Shown here piece by piece: positions 36,657-42,984 of a DNA stretch of 42,984 nucleotides; the first letter of the stretch is position 1; each line of letters starts with the position of its first letter. The notes under the pieces are model-generated. The model worked only from the letters and a program-made list of their open reading frames with translations, ran no database searches and was not told the DNA's origin. Position numbers and translations under genes: made by a program. The stretch comes from Gammaproteobacteria bacterium (GTDB lineage Bacteria > Pseudomonadota > Gammaproteobacteria > JACCXJ01): the NCBI GenBank assembly GCA_013697045.1, contig JACCXJ010000173.1, positions 1 through 42,984 on the forward strand. Direction: 5' to 3'.

Positions 36657-38084
36657 CTACTGGCTGTGAAGGCGACGAACGGCACTGAGCCAGATATCCC
36701 GCTCGACGCACACCGTCAGCTGATCGTCAACGCCACAAATACTTCCGAGTTTTGCTATCGCCGCTTTCAAAAAATGGCCGCCATTTCGACATTCGTATTT
36801 CACATCCTCCAGCAAGGGCTCGATGCTGTCGCGTAATGTCTGACTATCGAACGGTCTCGTGATTTGGAGTGGTTCGCACAAAGACAGCACAGACTCCCAC
36901 GTGTGCGTGATGGCGTTGGCTGTCGTCCCGTCGAGAACTCCGATGGAGCGCTCCACAAACTGAGCGGCTTGACGCAACAGATGCTCGACTGGAAGACCTA
37001 GGGCGTAAGCTCGTTGGCAACATTCGAGAAGTGCAGCACTAACGCCCAAGTCTGGGGTGTTGAATCGGCTCCCGACTGCTCCCTCTCCTAATGGCACACC
37101 ACCCTGAGTCCGACCCAAACGGGTAATGTCGTCTAGGCTTGAGCATATCCGGTCAGACCATGCGGGCTCCTTCGCCGACTCGGGAATTGCCAGAACGCGC
37201 GACAAGATGAGAAGTGTATAGAACACCTTTGTTTCCGGATGGCTGTCGGCGCACCAATACGGAGCGCCGACGGACACCATCTCGAATAGTTGCTCCATTC
37301 CGTGAATGATCTGACGATTTAGCTGCGGCTGCAGCGACTGATACGATGATTCGAGCCTCAACAGATTGAATAACTCGAGTAGATATGCATGTGAGTACGT
37401 CATTCTGGGGTCATGGACCCAGACGCCAGCGAGGCCCAGCAGCAGTCTGGCTCGCGCTTCAACCCAACGTCCCACCTCACGCACGCTCGATTCATTGAGA
37501 ATGTGCGCGCGTAGCCTGAGCAACGAAAGGGTCGATGTTGCCGTATGTCGAATCTCCTTTGCGCAGCCACGGATTTCGTCTGGGTTTGCCGGCAGAGCAG
37601 GAGTTACGAGTCCAATGTCCGTACTATTCCGATCGACCCATCGTCGAACGAGTTCTGGCTCAACTTCTGGAATGGACACGTTGAGAAATGCGAAGCCGCG
37701 GAGAGCGTGGGCGATATGGGTAATGCTTCCCTCACGCAGGTACGAGTCCTTTCTCGCGAGGATCTCGGGATCGTGTGGATAATTCAGCTCGATGTACTTG
37801 TTTATCGTGAATCCCCAGTTCCCCACATCCGGCAGTTGATCGAGACGGAGCAGTACATAAGCCATCCGAATGAGCGGTACCAGCCTCTCCGGTAATCCGG
37901 CCGGGACAATCGTCTCTCTAAGCGGATGTCGCGTAGGCTGCCGAGGGACTGTTGTGCTAGTGCTTACCGCGGTAGTTCTTGCCAACTGTCGGCGCTTCGC
38001 TGCCCATGCGCCAATCCGTACGGCCGCCGTGCCGACAGCCACAAGGCCAGCGAGGATAGCGATGATGGATTCAAAGACTCCCAT
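36657..38084 (-). CDS. Unknown membrane-anchored 475-residue protein (integron cassette)
   Basis: Not recognised. One N-terminal membrane helix (SIIAILAGLVAVGTAAVRIG) is followed by a basic region (AAKRRQLAR) and a largely alpha-helical soluble part. GNWGFTINKYIELNYPHDPE, TPALPANPDEIRGCAKEIRH and NAITHTWESVLSLCEPLQIT recall alpha/alpha-toroid repeat proteins but no catalytic motif is clear. The topology predicts a cytoplasmic C-terminal domain. It is complete and intact, with an attC 86 nt after its stop. Its place among defence-type cassettes makes it a candidate new defence or sensing protein. Confidence 0.65.
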   Translation of the reverse strand: MGVFESIIAILAGLVAVGTAAVRIGAWAAKRRQLARTTAVSTSTTVPRQPTRHPLRETIVPAGLPERLVPLIRMAYVLLRLDQLPDVGNWGFTINKYIELNYPHDPEILARKDSYLREGSITHIAHALRGFAFLNVSIPEVEPELVRRWVDRNSTDIGLVTPALPANPDEIRGCAKEIRHTATSTLSLLRLRAHILNESSVREVGRWVEARARLLLGLAGVWVHDPRMTYSHAYLLELFNLLRLESSYQSLQPQLNRQIIHGMEQLFEMVSVGAPYWCADSHPETKVFYTLLILSRVLAIPESAKEPAWSDRICSSLDDITRLGRTQGGVPLGEGAVGSRFNTPDLGVSAALLECCQRAYALGLPVEHLLRQAAQFVERSIGVLDGTTANAITHTWESVLSLCEPLQITRPFDSQTLRDSIEPLLEDVKYECRNGGHFLKAAIAKLGSICGVDDQLTVCVERDIWLSAVRRLHSQ

Positions 38085-38193
38085 AGCACTGGACCCGAGC
38101 CTTTCCGGCTCTTACGGTAGGAGCCTCTGTTACCAGAAGCCCACCGGGTCGCCGGAGGCGGTCACCCACCTCCGGCTCCCACGGAACGTAGCT

Positions 38194-38234
38194 CGCGTAG
38201 GGCGGAACCCCCGCAGGGGTGTTCCGCCGAATGA
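38194..38234. repeat. REP element, left copy flanking the RAYT remnant
   Basis: 41 bp; the inner arms GGCGGAAC and GTTCCGCC pair around CCCCGCAGGGG-like sequence. The reverse complement is present at 38802-38842 with one difference. Confidence 0.85.
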
Positions 38235-38246
38235 CACATCACCACA

Positions 38247-38780
38247 TTATCGTCTACGCTCGCCGGCAGCAACATCCAACGCACCCTCGCCACCCCAATC
38301 GCGTGGATAGACACCTGCCTTCACCCACCGATGAAATGTGGAATGGGACCAGTGCGCAACCACCGACACGTAGCCATGTTTGACCGGGTTGAAGTGCAGG
38401 TAGTCCATATGGCGCGCATAATCTCCCTCGTCCCGAATGGCATGCTCCCGAAAACGTCGTCGCCGGCCACGTTCACCCTTCGCCGTTCGTATCGATGAAC
38501 GACCGTCCGTTTGCGGCAGCGCCTGTACAAAACGAATTTCATTGTCTTGATGCGGTTGGAAAAGTCATCATCGCCCGGTGGTAGGGTAATCACGCAATGC
38601 ATGTGACCGGGAAGCACGACCCAGACATCGATATGGAACGGTCGATCGGCTCGCGTGCACTTCACTGCCTCCCGCAACGGTTCGATATGCCGCACCAACA
38701 AGTCAGCGCGCCGCTCTAATAGATTGATGGTGAAAAAGTTAAGTGCCTCCCGGTACACGGTAACGGCGGTAATCCGGCAT
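38247..38780 (-). pseudogene. REP-associated tyrosine transposase (RAYT, Y1), frameshifted
   Basis: The minus strand starts MPDYRRYRVPGGT at 38780, then a one-base shift leads to FFTINLLERRADLLVRHIEP. The HUH-type segment is [21 protein letters not shown] second shift near 38410-38450 leads to [19 protein letters not shown], containing the active-site Tyr, and then [17 protein letters not shown], ending at 38247. Both frame breaks disable it. It is bracketed by inverted REP elements, the usual REPtron layout. Confidence 0.85.
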
Positions 38781-38801
38781 CGGTGAGCCTTATCTCCTCA
38801 C

Positions 38802-38842
38802 TCATTCGGCGGAACACCCCTGCGGGGCTTCCGCCCTACGCG
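38802..38842. repeat. REP element, right copy flanking the RAYT remnant
   Basis: Inverted copy of 38194-38234 (40 of 41 bases). The pair of inverted REPs around a RAYT gene forms a REPtron. Confidence 0.85.
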
Positions 38843-38859
38843 GGCTGCTCCGCACTGAA

Positions 38860-39342
38860 TCATTGGGGCGGGGTAGCGAATAAAAAGAACGGGAAGTCTT
38901 CTATCAGACACCCGCTACCAATGAAGCTCCAGTTAGAGTAATAGACAAATCGGGACCATGTAGGAGAAACACCTGTGACAGCCAGGCACGGAACTCTTAT
39001 AGACCAGTAATAGGCTTGGTTTGGCCGAAGTGTAATGTCTAGCTTATGCTCCCGCGTAGGAATTCCTTCGCGAAAATAAATGCGTTTCCCTACAGGCCAG
39101 TCCGCATCATCTACTCGTTGGGTTTTGTAGATAGCTAAGTCGTACCGCTCACCCCGAGTTTGGCATATCGTCTCCCAGCTTAGCGTTGGGCTTAAGCTGT
39201 CGACAACGGGCGGGTCATAAGAATCCGTGTACGCCCAGCGGGAGGGTTCCATGGGATGAAGCGGCGACGCCGCGTAATAATTCATATATCCGCAACTACA
39301 GAGTCCCAGACACAAGAACGCTACCAGCCAATCCTGTCTCAT
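38860..39342 (-). CDS. Hypothetical lipoprotein A (array)
   Basis: 160 residues. Signal peptide RQDWLVAFLCLGLCSC with lipobox Cys about residue 17. The mature part includes SPTLSWETICQTRGERYDLA and YYWSIRVPC, the style of fibronectin-III-like 'argument' domains in envelope proteins. Its start overlaps the stop of lipoprotein B by 4 nt, so the two were one cassette. More AT-rich than the core. Confidence 0.65.
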   Translation of the reverse strand: MRQDWLVAFLCLGLCSCGYMNYYAASPLHPMEPSRWAYTDSYDPPVVDSLSPTLSWETICQTRGERYDLAIYKTQRVDDADWPVGKRIYFREGIPTREHKLDITLRPNQAYYWSIRVPCLAVTGVSPTWSRFVYYSNWSFIGSGCLIEDFPFFLFATPPQ

Positions 39343-39911
39343 GGCGCATATTCGAAGTGCATCAGGTTCTTTGTAGCTAGTCCTTGCGTCGAGCGGTCAA
39401 CGCGCAATCTCTGTATGGCTTCTCCATAGTCGTCTTTTATCTCCAGTGACGGCTGGCCGGCAGGCAAGCGATGAGAGAAGTGCCTGCTTTCGGTGAAAGT
39501 TACAGTTAAGGTGCCAATATAAATAGGCGAGTCTCCCTCTGCGATTTCGAACACCGCAAGGACAGGTCGGGTCAAGTGCGTTAAACTGTCGTGCCACACG
39601 AAACTCGTTAGGGTGTAGTGCCCCGGGGGCAAATGCCAGTAAAACGAACCATCGCCGGAGAGATTATAGGCAAGGAACTGTGTGCTTGAATCTCGAAGGA
39701 GGTACAAACGGAAGTAGGCCGTGACGTGTGGATACCAATGATCAACGAACTTTCCACGGTCTACAACATGAACCCGCCCGAACACTATCGATTCGCCTTG
39801 GGAGATCACTTTTGTTGCCGTAGCGTCGATTAACGATGGTCGAAGCGGTATGAGACCGCAGCCCGCGAATACCAGGAATGATAAGAGCACGAGACCGGGT
39901 TTTGTGTACAT
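39339..39911 (-). CDS. Hypothetical lipoprotein B (array)
   Basis: 190 residues. Signal peptide GLVLLSFLVFAGC, lipobox Cys about residue 18. The mature part has a beta-rich region (FYWHLPPGHYTLTSFVWHDS) reminiscent of carboxypeptidase-regulatory-like or DUF-type lipoproteins whose ligand is unknown. It is coupled to lipoprotein A. A 15-bp palindrome (39940-39954) lies about 30 nt upstream. Confidence 0.65.
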   Translation of the reverse strand: MYTKPGLVLLSFLVFAGCGLIPLRPSLIDATATKVISQGESIVFGRVHVVDRGKFVDHWYPHVTAYFRLYLLRDSSTQFLAYNLSGDGSFYWHLPPGHYTLTSFVWHDSLTHLTRPVLAVFEIAEGDSPIYIGTLTVTFTESRHFSHRLPAGQPSLEIKDDYGEAIQRLRVDRSTQGLATKNLMHFEYAP

Positions 39912-39939
39912 TTACGTATCTGTCCAGCCCGTTGCTTAG

Positions 39940-39954
39940 CTGTTCAGTGAACAG
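39940..39954. promoter_or_regulatory. 15-bp palindrome upstream of the lipoprotein pair
   Basis: CTGTTCAGTGAACAG is a perfect palindrome around a central base. Its 11-bp core recurs at 26680-26690. It resembles a repressor site in form, but the spacing (CTGT-7-ACAG) is not the LexA CTGT-8-ACAG box. No function assigned. Confidence 0.3.
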
Positions 39955-40019
39955 ATCATCCGGTCGATCTACCCATGCGCTTCCCCTATGTCACGCAACG
40001 GAACACTTTTGCCGGAACG

Positions 40020-40225
40020 CTATGTGCCGTTTCGCAGGTGTGACTTCACTTGCTCCCACGAGTATCCGGCTTCGGGATTGGCTTCGAACTCCTTCAGCCG
40101 CTCTTCGAGTTCCGCCTTCGGGGGCCACTTCGATAGCTTCTGCGATGCTTTCCCAGATGAGATCGACAAGGCAGATACTCCTGCACGGGACGTTCAAGAA
40201 TCTCGGCAACGGAGATTTGCTTCAT
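40020..40225 (-). pseudogene. Addiction-module antitoxin (PF09720-like), two frameshifts
   Basis: The minus strand begins MKQISVAEILERP at 40225, shifts to LVDLIWESIAEAIEVA and shifts again to ELEERLKEFEANPEAGYSWE, ending at 40020. In order these give a complete PF09720/TIGR02574-type antitoxin of about 68 residues. No RelE/ParE-like toxin follows in the 108 nt before the next gene, so the partner is lost. Sequencing error is a possible cause of the shifts, though other broken genes nearby favour real decay. Confidence 0.65.
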
Positions 40226-40269
40226 GGTCAATCGATTACAACTGCGGCGGCTGACGCGCTAACGCCTGG

Positions 40270-41184
<915 letters not shown>

Positions 41185-41660
41185 CCCAGGCTGCTCGATC
41201 GTGTCCGCGACGTCATCGGCGGCTGCGTTGCAGCGTTCAGACAGAGCGGGCTCCGTGGATGGGATCCGGGGCTTCATGCTGTTCCGTCGGGGAGTGGCAT
41301 CCCGAGGTGACGGGGCGGTGGAAAGGGGGGCGTTTCTGAAGCGCTCGCGGTCAAGAGCAACGTCGCGTCGTCCATACGGAACCACGCGCCGAACGCCATC
41401 GTGTTCTACCGGCAGATATTGAGGAAGGGGTTCGGCTGGCTGGAGGGTATAGCGCGTGTGAGGAAGCCGGCCAGGCGACCGATCGTGTTCACGCGCGACG
41501 ACGAGCGAGCGGTCCTGGCGCGCTTGGACGGGGTCCGAGGGGGGATGGCGAGCCGCTTGTACGGCTCCGGGTTGCCGCTCATGGAGGATGCCAGCGGCGC
41601 GTCAGGGACGTCGATTCGGACAGGACCCCCTCCAGCGATCCCGGTTTCGACTACAAGCTC
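41185..41660 (+). pseudogene. intI: Integron-type tyrosine recombinase (IntI-like), decayed
   Basis: Fragments in several frames follow the order of an integron integrase: PRLLDRVRDVI (41185 on), VDGIRGFMLF (about 41250-41290), GAFLK, RNHAPNAIVFYRQIL, GWLEGIARVRKPARRPIVF, TRDDERAVLARLDGVRG, MASRLYGSGLPLMED, VRDVDS. The catalytic Arg expected in YGSGLRLME is Pro here (codon 41575-41577). Box II is not readable. Many frame breaks make it non-functional. It faces away from the minus-strand cassettes, the standard intI/cassette geometry. Confidence 0.65.
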
Positions 41661-41947
41661 CCTTGTGACTGAAAGATCGCCGGGGAGCAGTATGCCACCT
41701 TGGCACCGCCTATCTTGGGCGACCGTGGGGCGTTGCTCGGTAGGGAGTACCCCTCCCCTTCCCACGGGATGACGGCGTTCCACCACCGCACGGCGTCGGG
41801 CGGCCGCTCCTCTGCCGCGGCCTACGAGAGGCAATGAGGAGACGTGACACCCTACTACCTGGCGACGGTGACAACCGCAAGTTAAAAGCGTCGTAGGGGA
41901 TCTTTGGTGCGTGCACCAAGATGGATCACCTCAGATCCCTCGCCGAT
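41661..41947. other. Stretch after the integrase remnant
   Basis: Contains no recognisable domain. It probably holds the decayed C-terminal part of the integrase (the box II region), too degraded to align by eye. Confidence 0.35.
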
Positions 41948-42115
41948 TTCGTTCCCCCGGTCGGTACCGTCGTTCCCCGTACGGATACTTCATTCCGCCG
42001 CGCCGGTACGTTGTTCCCCCGTACCGATACTTCGTTCCCCCGCACCGATACGTCGTTCCCCCGTACCGATAGTTCGTTCCCCCGCACTGATACGTCGTTC
42101 CCCCGCACCAGAACT
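41948..42115. repeat. 21-bp tandem repeat, about eight units
   Basis: Units such as TCGTTCCCCCGCACCGATACG repeat every 21 bp; the first three are diverged, the last five are nearly identical. The unit length keeps all frames open: on the plus strand a SFPRTDT heptad, on the minus strand GNEVSVR-like heptads, the latter resembling a beta-solenoid repeat. Neither frame has a convincing start or ribosome-binding site, so coding is undecided. Confidence 0.8.
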
Positions 42116-42784
42116 TCATTTCCGAGCGTGTCGACGACGTATCCGCCCGTGCCGGCGATGGTCCGGGCCGCGTAAACGTCGTCGGCAAGGCCGTGGGTTT
42201 CAGTCCATGGGGAGGAGATCAAGCTCAACATGGACGCGGAGGCTGCTTCGAGGCGTATCGGGCAAGCGATCGAGGTGTCTGTCGGGTGCAAGGAGGGGTC
42301 GCAAAAGCCCAACGCCCTTCCCTCTGAACACTCGGCGTGTCCAGAGACGACCCCGGGCACTAGCCGGCCACGCTCAATAGATCACCGCTTTAAGATCCCC
42401 CCTCCCCCCGGGAGAGAGCTGAGGGACAGGGGATCGAAGAACGGCTATCAGTCACCGTGCTCCATCGGTCCCACCTTCCCCCGGTCCCATGAACCGGTGG
42501 TCTCGATACGCCTAATACGCGAGCAGCCCACGGTCCCGATGCGACTGAGAGATCCGCGCCGTCTCCCCGGGGTCGCTGGCTGTAGCCCGATCTCGGGCCC
42601 ACCACGGGGGCGCCGTTGGCGTCTTTCCTCGGACCCCCCGGGGATCCCATGAAGGACGGGATACTGCCGCACGACCTAAACGATTCTGCATCCCAGCCGA
42701 TGAGCCAGGCGCCGCGCGAACGAGTCTCGCGGCCGATTGAACCGCACCCACGTAAAGGCGACATTCAAGACAGGACCAGCATCT
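42116..42784. other. 669-bp stretch without a recognisable gene
   Basis: Open frames exist on both strands because of GC bias, but none has known motifs. The minus-strand frame leading into the tandem repeat (41926-42360, 144 residues) is the only one with an ordered pattern. Confidence 0.4.
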
Positions 42785-42984
42785 ATGAAACGCAGCGCGA
42801 TACCCGACCAGATCCTCCAACAGCTCGATAACGTCATCGGCGTTTGGGAGGAAAACGCGATCTTCAGCATGGGGCCCGACGTGACGCTCGAGACGGTCAA
42901 GGCGACCCGCGCCCGGCTCGACACCTACGCGATGGACGTCCAGGCGACCAACCGGACCCTGACCAAGCAGATCGACGACCGCGA
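42785..42984 (+). CDS. Hypothetical protein, 3' end beyond the window
   Basis: The first 66 residues (MKRSAIPDQILQQLDNVIGV...) form predicted amphipathic helices and probably a coiled coil (RARLDTYAMDVQATNRTLTK). AGGA lies about 9 nt upstream of the ATG. It resembles short uncharacterised proteins beginning MKRS-IPDQI. No function known. Partial at the right edge. Confidence 0.6.
   Translation, partial: MKRSAIPDQILQQLDNVIGVWEENAIFSMGPDVTLETVKATRARLDTYAMDVQATNRTLTKQIDDR

Noticed and set aside
39940-39954. LexA (SOS) box
   Set aside because: CTGT and ACAG are 7 nt apart, not 8 as in the gammaproteobacterial consensus, and the downstream gene is a lipoprotein.
39912-40019. RelE/ParE toxin downstream of the broken antitoxin
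   Set aside because: Neither strand gives a frame with toxin motifs in these 108 bases.
42230-42652. Plus-strand 140-codon open frame
   Set aside because: No ribosome-binding site, no motifs and irregular composition; treated as non-coding.

Overview
The window is a GC-rich bacterial chromosome segment. It is most likely from an environmental gammaproteobacterium: queA-tgt-yajC-secD-secF lie in the usual gammaproteobacterial order, with prkA-yeaH-spoVR, pdxB, ffh, a ypjD-like gene and a K+-independent proton-pumping pyrophosphatase (hppA) nearby. The genus cannot be resolved from sequence alone. The layout is a conserved core (about 3.7-26.3 kb) between two mobile, partly decayed accessory regions.

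Left accessory region (1-3.6 kb): the 3' part of a group II intron (domains V and VI are readable), then an internally deleted EcsC-like gene whose stop codon lies inside a 5' attC half-site. A wrecked IS91-family element (integrase and HUH transposase both broken) follows. Then come the rest of an attC-like site, a DUF486/DMT membrane-protein gene, and a second, solitary 228-bp copy of the IS91 end. I read this as integron cassette material invaded by an IS91 element.

Core (3.7-26.3 kb): pdxB; the tRNA-modification and preprotein-translocase operon queA-tgt-yajC-secD-secF; tRNA-Leu(CAA); a lipoprotein and a secreted HExxH metallopeptidase with a DUF11 domain; yqeC with an overlapping BNR-repeat gene; the stress-kinase set prkA-yeaH-spoVR; a class V aminotransferase; a VapBC-type module with an operator palindrome over its start; ffh; ypjD; hppA.

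Intermediate region (26.3-33.1 kb): a same-strand run of small lipoproteins and cell-wall-enzyme-like proteins (a truncated M15-like fragment, an SH3-DUF2272 protein, an SH3 lipoprotein and a GH75-like protein), then a large HTTM-DCC membrane fusion protein.

Right accessory region (33.2-42 kb): the most interesting part. All genes are on the minus strand and are separated by attC-like sites. At the far right, on the opposite strand, lies a decayed tyrosine recombinase that reads like an integron integrase. This is the layout of a chromosomal integron. Its cargo is defence- and stability-like: a NYN-LOTUS protein, an ApeA-type HEPN protein with an intact RNxxxH motif, a DUF1780 protein, an unknown membrane-anchored 475-residue protein, two lipoproteins, a broken addiction antitoxin and BrnT/antitoxin. 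A dead REP-associated transposase bracketed by inverted REP elements sits inside it. The window ends with a 21-bp tandem repeat, about 670 bp without a recognisable gene, and the start of a gene that runs off the edge.
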